This document shows, piece by piece, positions 8,179-18,218 of a DNA stretch of 64,000 nucleotides. The number at the start of each line of letters is the position of its first letter. The first letter of the stretch is position 1. The position numbers and the translations under genes are program-made. The notes below the pieces were generated by a model. It worked only from the letters and a program-made list of their open reading frames with translations. It was not told the DNA's origin and did no database searches. Source of the stretch: Mesorhizobium sp. (GTDB lineage Bacteria; Pseudomonadota; Alphaproteobacteria; Rhizobiales; Rhizobiaceae); contig SAQL01000002.1 of assembly GCA_004020645.1 (NCBI GenBank), positions 310,001 through 374,000 of the forward strand, read 5' to 3'.

Positions 8179-9821
8179 TCCAGCCAGACGTTCTGCAGAT
8201 CCATTTCGAAAGTCTGGTGGACAGCGTAATTCTTCACCTTCTTGTTCATGTGGCTATACAGCTTCTGCCAGAACGGCTGAATGATGACGCCCGAATCCTG
8301 CAGGATCTGCTCGACGTCCTTCATGACCTCGCGCCGCTTCTCCACGTCGATGAGCGAGAGAGCCTGCTTGAGCTTGGCGTCGAAATCGGGATTCGAATAC
8401 GCTGTCTCATTCCAGGCCTCGCCGGTGCGATAGCCGAGCGCCAACACCTGAACCCCGAGCGGGCGCATGTACCAGATGGTCATGGAATAGGGGTATTTCG
8501 TCCAGTCGTTCCAGAAGGTCGACCCCGGCAACACCGTCCGCTTCACCTTGATCCCGGCATCGCGCAGCTGGCCGGCGATCGCGTCGCCGGTGTTCTTTTG
8601 CCAATCGTCCTCGACGGTGATCAGTTCATGCTCGAAGTTGGCCTGTCCGGCCTCGGCCATCAGCGTCTTGGCGGCCGCCGCGTCGCGTGTCTTCTTGGGC
8701 AGCGGGTAGTATTCCGGATGGATCGGGCTGACATGGTGGTTTTCACCGACGGTCCCGCGCCCGGCGTAGCCGAGTTCGAGCACCGCATTGTTGTCGACAG
8801 CCATTTGCAGGGCGTTGCGCACCCGTTGGTCATCATAAGGCTTGTGAGTGATGTTGGTCCGGGCAACGAGCGTGGTCGCTGTCGCGACCTCCGATTTCAC
8901 CAGATCCATCTGGTCGAGGATGTCGATGAAGTCGGCGGGCGTCTCGAAATTGACGTCTATTTCGCCGGATTCGAAGGCATTCACCGAAGCATTGAAGTCG
9001 GTGCCGTAGTCGATGAATTCCACACTGTCGAGCGGCGCTTCACCGCCCCACCATTTGCCATTCTCACGACGCTTGACGACCGCTTTCTCGCCGACCGAAT
9101 AAGACACGAGTTCGAAAGGTCCGGTGCCAATCGGCTTAGCGATCGGATCGGCGCCGTCGGCATCGAATTTGCGGTGGACGACGAGCGCCGGATAATCGGT
9201 GAAGTTCGGGATCAGCGAAATATCAGGTTCGTTCAGCTTCAGTTTGACCGTGTTGTCGTCGACCTTGGTGATCGCCCCTTCCCTGGCCTTGCCGGTCTTT
9301 GTGTCGATCAGAGCACCGACGCGCGCGGCCATTGAATTGCCGGCGGCATCCTTCTCGCACCAGCGCGTCAGATTGTAGACAACATCATCGGCGTTGAAAG
9401 CATCGCCGTTGTTCCAGGTGATGCCCTTGCGTAGATGCAGCACGTATTCGGTGGCGTCGTCGTTGACGTCCCATCTCTCGAGCAAGACCGGCTCGAATGT
9501 GAATTCGCGGGTATAGCGGACAAGCGGTTCGAGCCAGGTGCGGGTGATGTTTGCCATCTCCACCCAGTCGTAAGTGCGCGGATCCTTCTGCGCCTTCACC
9601 GACATTGACACGTGCAGCGTTCCGCCTTTCTTCGGCTCTTCGGCCAAAGCAGGTTCCGGCACGGCAAGACCGATCATGCCATAGGCAAGGGCAGTCGATG
9701 CCCCGAACGCGCTTGCCAGCGCCAAAAACTCGCGCCGGTCCATACGACCCGCACGCGTCTCTTCTGCCATCGCCTCGATGGCGCTCGGCACGCGATCGCC
9801 ATTGCTTCTGAAGAATGTCAT
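8172..9821 (-). CDS. ABC transporter substrate-binding protein, family 5 (peptide/opine/nickel type)
   Basis: A 549-residue periplasmic binding protein. It has a twin-arginine style signal ([14 protein letters not shown]) after an unusually long n-region, then a family 5 binding fold with the typical early motif ([22 protein letters not shown], written here in part) and [28 protein letters not shown] core. The start at 9821 is supported by GGGAGG just upstream. Family 5 proteins deliver oligopeptides, opines, nickel or other solutes to a permease. No permease or ATPase gene of this type is in the window, so the transporter must be completed elsewhere. The gene lies 43 bp downstream of the MttB-family gene and is probably co-transcribed with it, which suggests a methylated amine or peptide-like ligand. 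Confidence 0.85.
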   Translation of the reverse strand: MTFFRSNGDRVPSAIEAMAEETRAGRMDRREFLALASAFGASTALAYGMIGLAVPEPALAEEPKKGGTLHVSMSVKAQKDPRTYDWVEMANITRTWLEPLVRYTREFTFEPVLLERWDVNDDATEYVLHLRKGITWNNGDAFNADDVVYNLTRWCEKDAAGNSMAARVGALIDTKTGKAREGAITKVDDNTVKLKLNEPDISLIPNFTDYPALVVHRKFDADGADPIAKPIGTGPFELVSYSVGEKAVVKRRENGKWWGGEAPLDSVEFIDYGTDFNASVNAFESGEIDVNFETPADFIDILDQMDLVKSEVATATTLVARTNITHKPYDDQRVRNALQMAVDNNAVLELGYAGRGTVGENHHVSPIHPEYYPLPKKTRDAAAAKTLMAEAGQANFEHELITVEDDWQKNTGDAIAGQLRDAGIKVKRTVLPGSTFWNDWTKYPYSMTIWYMRPLGVQVLALGYRTGEAWNETAYSNPDFDAKLKQALSLIDVEKRREVMKDVEQILQDSGVIIQPFWQKLYSHMNKKVKNYAVHQTFEMDLQNVWLDA

Positions 9822-9864
9822 TTTTTCCTCCCGTCTGGTTCCCGTCAGGTCTTCGCCTGTCCTA

Positions 9865-11415
9865 TTAACTAACGCTGTCGGGCAGCTTCTCCTCGCGCAG
9901 CGCGATCAAATCTTCGAGACCATCGGCAGTGCCCTCATCGAGCTTCGGCTCCTCATAATCCGCGAGCATGTTGCGCGCTTTCTCGCGGCCGCGGGTGTCG
10001 TGGTCCTTTGCCCCTTCAGCCTTCCACTGTTCGTACGAATTGAAGTCCATGATGCTGGGCATGAAGAAGGCCGACTCAAAATGCTCGAGCGTGTGCTGGG
10101 TGCCGAGGAAATGGCCCTGCGGCCCCACCTCGCGGATTGCTGCCATCGCCTCCTTGAAATCGTCGAACGGCAGCCCGCCGGCATATTTGTACCAGCCGAC
10201 AAGCTGTTCGCAGTCGGTGGCGAATTTTGAATAACCGCAGGTCAGGCCGGCCTCGAGCCATCCGGCGGAGTGCCAGATGTAGTTGGCGCCGGCAAGGATG
10301 GCGGCATGCATCAGCATGTTCGCCTCGTAGCCCGCCTGGGCGTCGTTCAGTTTCGACCCGACGTGGAATCCGGACGTGCGCCAGGGCAGCCGGTATTTCC
10401 GCGCCAGTGCCCCCATCAGATACATCATCTGGGCCGCCTCCGGCGTGCCGCCCATCGGAGCGCCGGTCTTCATGTCGACCGTCACCATGAACTGTCCGTA
10501 GATCTGCGGCGAACCCGGGCGGAGCAGCTGGGTGAATGCGACGCCCGCCAGTGCTTCCGCATTGACCTGCGCGACCGCTCCCACCGCCGAGGCCGAAGTC
10601 GAGGCGCCGCACAGCGCGAACGGCGCCAGGATCAGCGGCTGGTTGTGACGCGCATAGACCTTCATCGCATCCAGCATGGTGGCGTCCCATACCAGTGGCG
10701 AGTTGCAATTGGTGATCGCGACCAGCACGGGGTTGTCACGGACAAAATCCTCGCCGAACACGATGCCCGCCATCGCCATCGTGTCCTCCGCCCGATCCCT
10801 GGACGTCACGATCCCCATGAATGGCTTGTCGGAGTGCTTCAGCGCCGAATGGATGATGTGGAGGTGACGCTTCGGCACCGCAATTTCCATCGGCTCGCAG
10901 ATGATCGAGCTCGACGAGTGCAGCGCTGGCGCCATGTAAGCGAGCTTATGAAAATTCTGAAGGTCGGCGAGCGTGCCATAGCGCCTGACGTTGTCGAGGT
11001 CGCGCACGTAAGGCGCGCCATACATCGGCACGAAGATGGAGTTGCTTCCGCCCACGCGCACCGAACGCTGTGGATTCCTGGCGTTGAGCGTAAACTCCGA
11101 CGGGACCTTCGATACGAGCTCCATCAGGAGGGCACGGTCGATCCGGACCCTTGTGTCCGAGACATCGGCTCCCGCCGCCTTCCACATAGCAATGGCCTCG
11201 TCGTCGCGGAACTCGCATCCCACCTCTTCGAGGATGGAGAGCGACTCCTGGTGGATAAGCTCCACCGCCTCGTCCGGAACCATTTGATATACCGGAATCT
11301 TACGGACCAGGGTCGGAAACGAAGCCATGGGCGTTCCCCGCAGCACTTTGCGCCCCAAGCGGCCACCCGCTCGACGATTCGCGTGTTCGGTCACTTCAAC
11401 GGCCGGTACGTTCAT
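9865..11415 (-). CDS. Trimethylamine methyltransferase (MttB) superfamily protein, non-pyrrolysine
   Basis: A 516-residue member of the MttB/MtgB superfamily, whose known members move a methyl group from a quaternary or tertiary amine to a corrinoid protein. The barrel is recognised from segments such as [46 protein letters not shown] and [14 protein letters not shown]. There is no in-frame amber codon, so it is not the pyrrolysine enzyme and is closer to glycine-betaine or proline-betaine type members. No cognate corrinoid protein or reactivator is nearby. It is divergent from a LysR gene with a palindrome in the 92 bp between them. GGAG lies five bases before the ATG at 11415. Confidence 0.83.
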   Translation of the reverse strand: MNVPAVEVTEHANRRAGGRLGRKVLRGTPMASFPTLVRKIPVYQMVPDEAVELIHQESLSILEEVGCEFRDDEAIAMWKAAGADVSDTRVRIDRALLMELVSKVPSEFTLNARNPQRSVRVGGSNSIFVPMYGAPYVRDLDNVRRYGTLADLQNFHKLAYMAPALHSSSSIICEPMEIAVPKRHLHIIHSALKHSDKPFMGIVTSRDRAEDTMAMAGIVFGEDFVRDNPVLVAITNCNSPLVWDATMLDAMKVYARHNQPLILAPFALCGASTSASAVGAVAQVNAEALAGVAFTQLLRPGSPQIYGQFMVTVDMKTGAPMGGTPEAAQMMYLMGALARKYRLPWRTSGFHVGSKLNDAQAGYEANMLMHAAILAGANYIWHSAGWLEAGLTCGYSKFATDCEQLVGWYKYAGGLPFDDFKEAMAAIREVGPQGHFLGTQHTLEHFESAFFMPSIMDFNSYEQWKAEGAKDHDTRGREKARNMLADYEEPKLDEGTADGLEDLIALREEKLPDSVS

Positions 11416-11494
11416 GGCAACTCCATCCTCCCAGAGCCCGTCAACTTAGCGAGAGGAAATATGGCTGTGACGCTGGAAAATCCTGATCACTTGT

Positions 11495-11509
11495 ATAAGC
11501 TCAGCTTAT
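11495..11509. promoter_or_regulatory. 15-bp palindromic putative LysR operator overlapping the LysR start codon
   Basis: ATAAGCTCAGCTTAT reads as two perfect 7-base arms around one central base. Its last two bases are the first two of the LysR start codon at 11508. LysR-type regulators bind interrupted palindromes in divergent promoter regions and usually repress themselves, so this is a plausible autoregulatory site that could also control the MttB-family gene. Confidence 0.5.
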
Positions 11510-12410
11510 GCGAAACCTGCGCCATCTGCTGCCGTCGGCCGGCAGCCTGATCGTTTTCGAGGCCGCCGGCCGATTGTCGAGCTTTACCGCCGCCGGGCGG
11601 GAGCTCGGCATGACGCAGGCTGCCGTGTCCTATGCGATCCGCGGGCTTGAAGAGCAGCTCGGCGCGAAACTGTTCCAGCGCCGGCATCGGCAGGTCAGCC
11701 TTACCGAAGCCGGCGATCGCTTCCACGCCGACGTCTCGCTCGGCCTGTCGCACATCCGCAGGTCAGCGGAGGACCTGCGCCAGCAGGCGACCGGCGGCCA
11801 TGTGACGCTCGCCGCGTCGACGGCCTTCGCCTCGTTCTGGATGATGCCGCGCCTGCAGCAGTTTCGCGACGAACTGCCGGGCATCGACCTGCGCATCCAG
11901 ACCGCCGACCGCGATCTCGACATCATCGCCGAAGACATCCCGCTCGGCGTTCGCGGCGGCGAACCGAGGGAATGGCCGGACTATCATTCGCTGCCGTTGG
12001 CCGATGAGGAAATATTCCCAGTTGCGGGCGCGAGCTATGTGGCGCGGTTCGGGCTGCCGGAAACGGTCGATGATCTTCCATCACACCGGCTCATCCATCT
12101 CGAAGAGCCGTTTCGCGATGCCGCGAGCTGGGACGAGTGGTTCCAGTCGGCCGGGGTCGACATCACCGATGCCGGGCGCGGCTTGCGCATCAACGACTAT
12201 GCCCTGGTGATCCAGGCGGTCATGGAAGGCCAAGGCATTGCGCTCGGCTGGGGTCACCTCACCGAGCGCCTGCTCGCATCAGGGCTGCTGGTGCGTGCCA
12301 CCGGCCACACGATGACGACCGGCAAGGGCTTTCACATCATCTGGTCGAGAAACCGCGAGATCAGCGACAATGCTCGCAAGGTGCGAGACTGGCTGGCCGC
12401 GCAAGCGTGA
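11508..12410 (+). CDS. LysR-family transcriptional regulator (GcvA type)
   Basis: A 300-residue regulator with an N-terminal winged helix-turn-helix (residues 10-68; FTAAGRELGMTQAAVSYAIR is the reading helix region) and a LysR substrate-binding domain (about 95-295). The LPSAGSLIVFEAAGRLSSFTAA opening and ending around HIIWSRN match GcvA-like regulators that sit beside amino-acid or amine metabolism genes. It is divergent from the MttB-family gene, which it probably controls. The very short 5' leader contains a palindrome that includes the start codon. The inducer is unknown; a betaine or amino acid is a reasonable guess from context. Confidence 0.88.
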   Translation: MRNLRHLLPSAGSLIVFEAAGRLSSFTAAGRELGMTQAAVSYAIRGLEEQLGAKLFQRRHRQVSLTEAGDRFHADVSLGLSHIRRSAEDLRQQATGGHVTLAASTAFASFWMMPRLQQFRDELPGIDLRIQTADRDLDIIAEDIPLGVRGGEPREWPDYHSLPLADEEIFPVAGASYVARFGLPETVDDLPSHRLIHLEEPFRDAASWDEWFQSAGVDITDAGRGLRINDYALVIQAVMEGQGIALGWGHLTERLLASGLLVRATGHTMTTGKGFHIIWSRNREISDNARKVRDWLAAQA

Positions 12411-12435
12411 GGTTGTTTGGCAGTTGCTCGCCCAA

Positions 12436-12609
12436 TTGACGCCGGCGGGACAGCGCCCCCTCTGGCCTGCCGGCCATCTCCCCCACGAGGGGGGAGATCG
12501 GACGTCACTTTGGCTTTCGCCAATCTCCAGCGGCGCAGAAGTGATCGAGGCGCCGAAACTCCCCCTCGTGGGGGAGATGTCCGGCAGGACAGAGGGGGGC
12601 GCGAAGGAT
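12436..12609. repeat. Dispersed palindromic intergenic repeat upstream of mutL
   Basis: A pair of inverted modules. CCCCCTCTGGCCTGCCGG followed by CATCTCCCCC lies near 12459-12486, and GGGGGAGATG followed by CCGGCAGGACAGAGGGGG lies near 12571-12598. Together they could fold into one long hairpin. Related modules occur at 37.56-37.87 kb and 44.63-45.02 kb. It carries no coding capacity that I trust and fills most of the gap between the LysR gene and mutL. Confidence 0.7.
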
Positions 12610-12691
12610 CGCTGCGATCGGTCTAACTGCCTTCGGCCATCAATGCATTTCAGCCCCTCCCACCGCCCTCGAATCCACCTATAGTACCCTC

Positions 12692-14581
12692 ATGCCCATC
12701 CGCCAGCTTTCCGAAACGATGATCAACCAGATTGCCGCCGGCGAAGTCATCGAGCGTCCGGCAAGCGTGGTCAAGGAACTGGTCGAGAACGCGCTTGACG
12801 CCGGCGCTGCCAGAATAGAGATCGTCACCGCCGGCGGCGGGCTGAACCTGATCCGCGTCACCGATGACGGCTCGGGCATCCCTGAGAAGGAACTGGCGCT
12901 GGCGATCGCGCGGCACTGCACCTCGAAGCTCGCGGACAACATCCACGACATCCGCTCGCTCGGCTTTCGCGGCGAGGCGCTGCCATCGATCGGCTCGGTG
13001 GCGCGGCTGTCGATCCGCTCGCGCACGGCCAACGGCGACAGCGCCGCCGAGATCGGCATCGAAGGCGGCCGCGTATCTGCCGTCAAGCCGGCGGCCGCCA
13101 ATCGCGGTACAACGGTCGAGGTGCGCGACCTGTTCTTCGCCACACCGGCGCGGCTCAAATTCATGAAGGGCGAGCGCGCCGAAAGCTCGGCGACCAGCGA
13201 CGTGATCAAGCGCATCGCGATCGCCTTCCCCGCCGTGCGCTTCACGCTGGCCGGTTCCGACCGCTCGACGCTGGAACTGCCGGCGACCGACGACAGTGCG
13301 GAAGGCCGGCTGCGCCGTGTTGCGCAAGTGATGGGCGCCGACTTTCCGGCCAATGCCATCGCTATCGACGCCGTGCGTGACGGTGTGCATCTCGCCGGCC
13401 ACGTCTCGATCCCGTCCTTCAGCCGCGCCAATGCGCTGCAGCAATACGCCTATGTCAACGGCCGGCCGGTACGCGACAAATTGATCGCCGGCGCCATTCG
13501 CGGCGCCTTCGCCGACGTGCTGCCGCGCGATCGCCATGCGGTGACGGTGCTGTTCCTGACGCTCGATCCGGCCATCGTCGACGTCAATGTCCATCCGGCC
13601 AAGGCCGATGTCCGCTTCCGCGATCCGGGGCTGGTGCGCGGACTGATCGTCGGCGCCATCCGCGAGGCGCTCGCCAATGCCGGCATCCGTGCCGCCACAT
13701 CAGGGGCGGCTGGCATGATGGCGGCGTTCCGGCCGGGCGCAGCGTCCTATGCGCATGCCGGTCCAGCCAACGGCCATCGCAGCTATGAGGCCGCCTACCG
13801 AGCCTCCGGCTTCGCTGGTTTCGATCCGGCCCGCTCGCCGCAGCGGCCGCTGGACATGGGCTTGGAAGGCGGGGGACTTGAGGACACGGAACCAGGAAAC
13901 GGCGGCTTCGGCGAAAACGATCAAGTGGCGTTCGTCGCCGGACCGCTTCACAGCGCCGACGCGCGTGCCGGACAGACTGAGGCGACGGAAACGCTGCTCG
14001 GCATGGCGCTGGGTGCCGCACGCGCACAGGTGCATCAGAACTACATTGTCGCGCAGACCAGGGATTCGCTGGTCATCGTCGATCAGCATGCGGCGCATGA
14101 GCGGCTGGTCTACGAGGCGCTGAAGAACGCGCTGCATGCGCGCGCCGTGCCGTCGCAGATGCTGCTTTTGCCCGAGATCGTCGATCTGCCGGAAGAGGAT
14201 GCCGAGCGGCTTGCCTTTCATTCCGAAACGTTGGCTCGCTTCGGCCTCGGCATAGAGCGTTTCGGCCCGGGTGCTGTCGCCGTGCGCGAGACGCCGTCGA
14301 TGCTCGGCGAAACCAATGTCCAGCAGCTGGTGCGCGACCTTGCCGACGAGATCGCCGACAACGACACGGTCGACACGCTGAAAGAGCGGCTGGACAGGAT
14401 AGCCGCGACCATGGCCTGCCACGGCTCGGTGCGTTCCGGCCGCCTGCTCAAGCCCGAGGAGATGAACGCACTGCTGCGCCAGATGGAAGCGACGCCGGGG
14501 TCCGGCACCTGCAACCACGGCCGCCCGACCTATATCGAGCTCAAGCTTGCTGATATCGAAAGACTGTTCGGGCGGCGGTGA
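12692..14581 (+). CDS. mutL: DNA mismatch repair protein MutL
   Basis: MutL couples mismatch recognition by MutS to strand incision and excision. The 629-residue protein has the GHKL ATPase motifs [17 protein letters not shown] and GFRGEAL in the first 110 residues, followed by the transducer domain. After a low-complexity linker (about 340-440) comes a C-terminal dimerisation domain. That domain carries DQHA at 464-467 in the pattern DQHAxxExxxxE, the endonuclease metal motif of MutL proteins from bacteria without MutH, plus ACHGSVRSG and CNHGRP near the end. The protein is therefore predicted to be the nicking enzyme itself. It stands alone, with palindromic repeats on both sides. Confidence 0.96.
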   Translation: MPIRQLSETMINQIAAGEVIERPASVVKELVENALDAGAARIEIVTAGGGLNLIRVTDDGSGIPEKELALAIARHCTSKLADNIHDIRSLGFRGEALPSIGSVARLSIRSRTANGDSAAEIGIEGGRVSAVKPAAANRGTTVEVRDLFFATPARLKFMKGERAESSATSDVIKRIAIAFPAVRFTLAGSDRSTLELPATDDSAEGRLRRVAQVMGADFPANAIAIDAVRDGVHLAGHVSIPSFSRANALQQYAYVNGRPVRDKLIAGAIRGAFADVLPRDRHAVTVLFLTLDPAIVDVNVHPAKADVRFRDPGLVRGLIVGAIREALANAGIRAATSGAAGMMAAFRPGAASYAHAGPANGHRSYEAAYRASGFAGFDPARSPQRPLDMGLEGGGLEDTEPGNGGFGENDQVAFVAGPLHSADARAGQTEATETLLGMALGAARAQVHQNYIVAQTRDSLVIVDQHAAHERLVYEALKNALHARAVPSQMLLLPEIVDLPEEDAERLAFHSETLARFGLGIERFGPGAVAVRETPSMLGETNVQQLVRDLADEIADNDTVDTLKERLDRIAATMACHGSVRSGRLLKPEEMNALLRQMEATPGSGTCNHGRPTYIELKLADIERLFGRR

Positions 14582-14615
14582 AGGGACTGAGTTTGTCAGT
14601 TCTGACGGCGCAGTC

Positions 14616-14751
14616 CCCCTCTCCGGCCGCTTCGCGGCCACCTCTCCTCTATTAAAATAGCGGCGGGGAAACACCAATCGCCAAGGCCGCGACCCCGGAA
14701 AACTTGGGTTCCTCGCCCGGGAGACGTGGTTTGCGAAGCACCGGAGAGGGG
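14616..14751. repeat. Palindromic intergenic repeat downstream of mutL
   Basis: CCCCTCTCCGG at 14616-14626 is mirrored by CCGGAGAGGGG at 14741-14751, enclosing GGCCGCTTCGCGGCC and other sequence. It belongs to the same general style as the other dispersed palindromes but has a different core. Lying between two convergent genes, it might also stop transcription, although no T-run is visible. Confidence 0.6.
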
Positions 14752-14813
14752 AAATCATAAAGAGCCGTTCAAAACAGATCTCTATGATTCAAGCAAACCT
14801 TCGAGCCTCTGAT

Positions 14814-15707
14814 TTACCTCTTCAAATTCACCACGATCACGCCGCCCAGCGCCAGTGCGCCACCGAGAATGCCGAGCAGCGTCGGCACCTCGCCCAGCCA
14901 GAAGAAGCCGATCAGCGTTGCCACCGGCGAAACCAGATAGAGGAAGTTCGAGGCGCGCGCCGCCGGCAGACGGGAAAGCGCTGTTGACCAGGCGGCGTAG
15001 GCGATGAGGCTCGGCACGATGCCGAGAAAGATGACGGCGCCGAAACCGGCGTTGTCGGCAACCGCCGCCTGCGCCAGGCCGCTCGGCAGGAAAGGCAACA
15101 GGCAGAGCGCGCCGAGCACCATGTTCGAGGCCGAAATGGTCAGCGGATGATGGCTGGCAAACAACGGCTTTTGCACGATGGTGTTGACGGCCGAGCACAA
15201 TGCCGAGCCGAGGACCAGCAGCGCGCCATTGTCGAAGCGAAGCCCCTGCCCTTCGCCCATGGCGATGATGCCGATGCCGGCGAAGGACAGGAACGTTCCA
15301 GCCCAAGCCAGGCCCGAGAAGCGTTCGCCGAGCAGCGCCATCGCCATGATCGCGGTGAAGATCGGGCTGACGTTGATGATGAAGCCGGCAGCACCAGCCG
15401 AAACGGTCAGTTCGCCGAAATTGAGCATTACCGTGTACAGCGCAACGAAGACGGCGCCGCCGAACCCGAAGCGCCAGAATTCATCGAGCCGCGGCAGCGT
15501 CGGCCGCTTGACGGCGAGGAAGATCGCCGCCGGTACCGCCGCGATGGCGAAGCGCAACGCGCCGAGTTCCAGCGGCCCGAAAGCGACGAGGCCAGCACGG
15601 ATCGCCGGAAAGGCGGAGGCCCAGCCGACCACTGTCAACGCCACCGCAATGGCCGCCGTGGTATCTATCCGCTGTGTCGCATTCAACGTGCCGGTACAGG
15701 CGTTCAT
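14814..15707 (-). CDS. EamA-family (DMT superfamily) transporter
   Basis: A 297-residue membrane protein with ten hydrophobic helices in two homologous EamA halves (about 20-145 and 165-290), ending in a short basic tail. Family members export metabolites, amino acids or drugs across the inner membrane. [20 protein letters not shown] in the first half and [20 protein letters not shown] in the second are typical. It is divergent from a LysR gene 83 bp away, the usual arrangement for an exporter controlled by its neighbour. The substrate is not predictable from sequence. Confidence 0.88.
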   Translation of the reverse strand: MNACTGTLNATQRIDTTAAIAVALTVVGWASAFPAIRAGLVAFGPLELGALRFAIAAVPAAIFLAVKRPTLPRLDEFWRFGFGGAVFVALYTVMLNFGELTVSAGAAGFIINVSPIFTAIMAMALLGERFSGLAWAGTFLSFAGIGIIAMGEGQGLRFDNGALLVLGSALCSAVNTIVQKPLFASHHPLTISASNMVLGALCLLPFLPSGLAQAAVADNAGFGAVIFLGIVPSLIAYAAWSTALSRLPAARASNFLYLVSPVATLIGFFWLGEVPTLLGILGGALALGGVIVVNLKR

Positions 15708-15790
15708 TTCATTATTCCGCGTTTCATGTCCTCAATCGCACAAAACGCCTTTCCTGACCGGTTGACAAACGACCAAATCGAGGCTCAGCT

Positions 15791-16723
15791 GTGACTATGG
15801 ATCACAGCTCGGACGCAATACTGCCGCTCGAAACCCTGCGCGCCTTCGACGCCGCCGCGCGGACGGGCAGCTTTTCGGCGGCTGCCGAAAAACTCAACAT
15901 CACCCATGGCGCCGTCAGCCGGCAGATCGCCAAGCTCGAGGACTGGCTCGGGCTGAAAGTGTTCGATCGCGGCGCGCGTGGGGTGTCGCTGACGGTCGAA
16001 GGCAACCGCCTGCATCTGCGCACCACCGAGGCTTTCGCGCTGATATCCAGCAATTCGGACCGCTGGGTCGAACCGCGCGGCACCGCCGTGGTGCGGCTGA
16101 CCTCGATCCCTTCGGTCAGCGGGCTGTGGCTGATGCCGCGCATGGCGGCGCTGGAAAACAATCCGTCCAAGCTGCGTATCGTGCTCGACGTCGACATCCG
16201 CCAGGCTGACCTTGCCGATGACGGCATCGATCTGTCGATCCGCTGCGGTCGCGGCCGCATCCCTGGCCGCGTCTCGGTGCAGCTTTTCGAAGAACATGTA
16301 TTTCCGGTCGCCTCGCCGGACCTCGCAAGGGAGATCGGCCGTGGCGATCCTGCCCGGCTGCTCAAATTCCCGCTGATCAACGATTCCGACGCCTCGGCCT
16401 GGCGCGCCTGGTTTGCCGCGCAGGACATGGACTATCGCCCGCGTCCGCAGGACCGCCGCTTCGAGGACTACAATCTGGTGCTCGACGCCGCAGCCCATGG
16501 TCTCGGCATCGCGCTGGCGCGGCCGCCGATGATCGAGCATCAACTGAAGTCAGGCCGCATCGTCGCTGTGGACGACCGCATCGTCCTCAGCCCGATATCC
16601 TACTGGCTCGACCGGCCTACAGGGCGACCGCGCGCCGCCGCCGCCGAGCTTGCCCGGCGCATCGCGGCCCAGGCCGGGCTGGCGGCGGAAAAGATCGAGG
16701 AGTTCATCGTAGCCGAGCAGTAG
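15791..16723 (+). CDS. LysR-family transcriptional regulator
   Basis: A 310-residue regulator. The N-terminal helix-turn-helix (residues about 12-70, with GSFSAAAEKLNITHGAVSRQI) is followed by a GcvA-like co-inducer domain. The chosen start is GTG at 15791, with GAGG seven bases upstream; the ATG six bases further on is the alternative. It is divergent from the EamA exporter and is its likely regulator. The C-terminus is slightly longer than usual for the family (EKIEEFIVAEQ). Confidence 0.86.
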   Translation: MTMDHSSDAILPLETLRAFDAAARTGSFSAAAEKLNITHGAVSRQIAKLEDWLGLKVFDRGARGVSLTVEGNRLHLRTTEAFALISSNSDRWVEPRGTAVVRLTSIPSVSGLWLMPRMAALENNPSKLRIVLDVDIRQADLADDGIDLSIRCGRGRIPGRVSVQLFEEHVFPVASPDLAREIGRGDPARLLKFPLINDSDASAWRAWFAAQDMDYRPRPQDRRFEDYNLVLDAAAHGLGIALARPPMIEHQLKSGRIVAVDDRIVLSPISYWLDRPTGRPRAAAAELARRIAAQAGLAAEKIEEFIVAEQ

Positions 16724-16865
16724 GATGCCGGACATCCACTTTGCCGGCTTGCTCGGCTGGTTGTCGTCTGAAACAGAGCCGACCAGAGCCAATCTTGTCT
16801 CGCTCAAGCTTGACCTTGCCGGTATTTTGTGGCGATGACATCGTCATGAACCTTGGCTCCATGTC

Positions 16866-17099
16866 ATGATGAACCGCTTCGAAGGCCCCGGCGGCAAGGA
16901 AGCCCGTATCCGCTACCTGGACGGCGACTTCCAGGTGACCAGCCCCGGCGCCTTCGTACGCTGCGCGGTCACCGGCGAAAGCATCCCGCTCGATGAGCTC
17001 AAATACTGGAGCGTCGCCAGGCAGGAGCCCTATGTGAGTGCCGCGGCCTCGCTGCGCCGCGAGATCGAGGCACATCCCGAAATGCGCAGCCGGCGCTAA
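16866..17099 (+). CDS. DUF2093 domain-containing protein
   Basis: A small 77-residue soluble protein with the DUF2093 pattern: ARIRYLDGDFQVTSPGAFVRCAVTG and IPLDELKYWSVARQEPYVS, written here in part. The family is found in alphaproteobacteria and often lies beside lpxK, as here (convergent, 89 bp apart). Its function is unknown. The paired Cys in RCAVTG and the compact size would fit a small structural or metal-binding domain, but only one cysteine is present. Confidence 0.82.
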   Translation: MMNRFEGPGGKEARIRYLDGDFQVTSPGAFVRCAVTGESIPLDELKYWSVARQEPYVSAAASLRREIEAHPEMRSRR

Positions 17100-17188
17100 A
17101 CCGGTTACGCAGAATGAGACCCGATCTGTAGCGATTCTTCGCCGGCATCTCCACAAAAGTTCGACCGCCGCGGCGCTCGAAGGTTCTC

Positions 17189-18217
17189 TCACCCCTGCAG
17201 CTTGCGCTGCCGCCAGGCATCCAGCGTCTCGTCGATGATGCGTTCAGGCACGTGGTCGGGATCGAACACGGTGTCGATCTCCAGCACATCGAGCTGTCCG
17301 AGGAAATCGGCGGACGCGGCATCGTGGCGCAGCCGGGCGGCGTCCTTGGCGGTTGTTATGAGGCCAAGTTCGGCACCTCGCGCTGTCGCTGACAGTTCGG
17401 CAAGCTCGTCCTCGCCATAGAAATGATGGTCCGGAAACGACCGGGTCAGCGCAACCTCGCCGCCGGCCTCACGGACCGTGTCGAAGAATTTGTCGGGATG
17501 GCCGATGCCGGCAAAGGCGAGAAATCGCTTGCCGGCCAGCCCCGCCTTGCCGGTTGGCCGTGTACGCGCCTCGAAGATCGGCCGGCCGGCACGCGCCGCC
17601 TGGCGGACGACACCATCGGCAGCAAGGCCCTCGCCCATCTTCAGCAGCGCGCTGGTGAAAACCAGTTGGTCGACGATATCAGCCCTGAGCGGACCGCCAG
17701 GAATGACGTGGCCGTTGCCGACGCCGTAGCGTGCATCAACGACGACCAGCGCATAGTCGATATGGATGCGGGCGCTCTGGAAACCATCATCCATGATCAG
17801 GAAATCACAGCCATGCTTTTCCAGCAGAAGGCGCGCGCCGGCGGCACGGTTCGGCGTCACTGCGACCGGCGCGTGCTCGGCCAAGAGCAGCGGCTCGTCG
17901 CCGACATGCTTGGCGGCGTCGTGATGCGGATCGACGACATGCGGCTGCGCGAAGGAGCCGCCATGGCCGCGCGACAGGAAACCGGGATTGAGCTGCATGC
18001 GCCTGGCCTGCCGGGCCAGGGCGATCGCCACCGGCGTCTTGCCGGTGCCGCCGACGGTAAAGTTGCCGACGCACAGCACCGGCGCCTCGACTTTTTCGCG
18101 CGCGGCCGAGCGCATGCGGCGGGCGGCAACGAGCGCATAGATCGCGGACAGCGGCGCCAGCGCCAGCGCCCGCCAGTCCGGTTCTTCCCACCAGAAGGGG
18201 GGCGCTTCGCTGGCCAT
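17189..18217 (-). CDS. lpxK: Tetraacyldisaccharide 4'-kinase (lipid A)
   Basis: LpxK phosphorylates the 4' position of the lipid A disaccharide precursor at the inner membrane, giving lipid IVA. The 342-residue protein has an N-terminal membrane-associated segment (PLSAIYALVAARRMR), a P-loop with GGTGKTP near residue 57-63, and the family blocks SRGHGG and DDGFQ. One base separates it from the waaA stop codon, so the two are translationally linked. It is the last gene of the pmbA-cysQ-DUF4170-DUF374-waaA-lpxK series. Confidence 0.96.
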   Translation of the reverse strand: MASEAPPFWWEEPDWRALALAPLSAIYALVAARRMRSAAREKVEAPVLCVGNFTVGGTGKTPVAIALARQARRMQLNPGFLSRGHGGSFAQPHVVDPHHDAAKHVGDEPLLLAEHAPVAVTPNRAAGARLLLEKHGCDFLIMDDGFQSARIHIDYALVVVDARYGVGNGHVIPGGPLRADIVDQLVFTSALLKMGEGLAADGVVRQAARAGRPIFEARTRPTGKAGLAGKRFLAFAGIGHPDKFFDTVREAGGEVALTRSFPDHHFYGEDELAELSATARGAELGLITTAKDAARLRHDAASADFLGQLDVLEIDTVFDPDHVPERIIDETLDAWRQRKLQG

Positions 18218-18218
18218 C

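Noticed and set aside
9865..11415. A pyrrolysine-containing trimethylamine methyltransferase
   Set aside because: No in-frame amber codon occurs within the gene and no pyl genes are present, so it is the non-pyrrolysine type.
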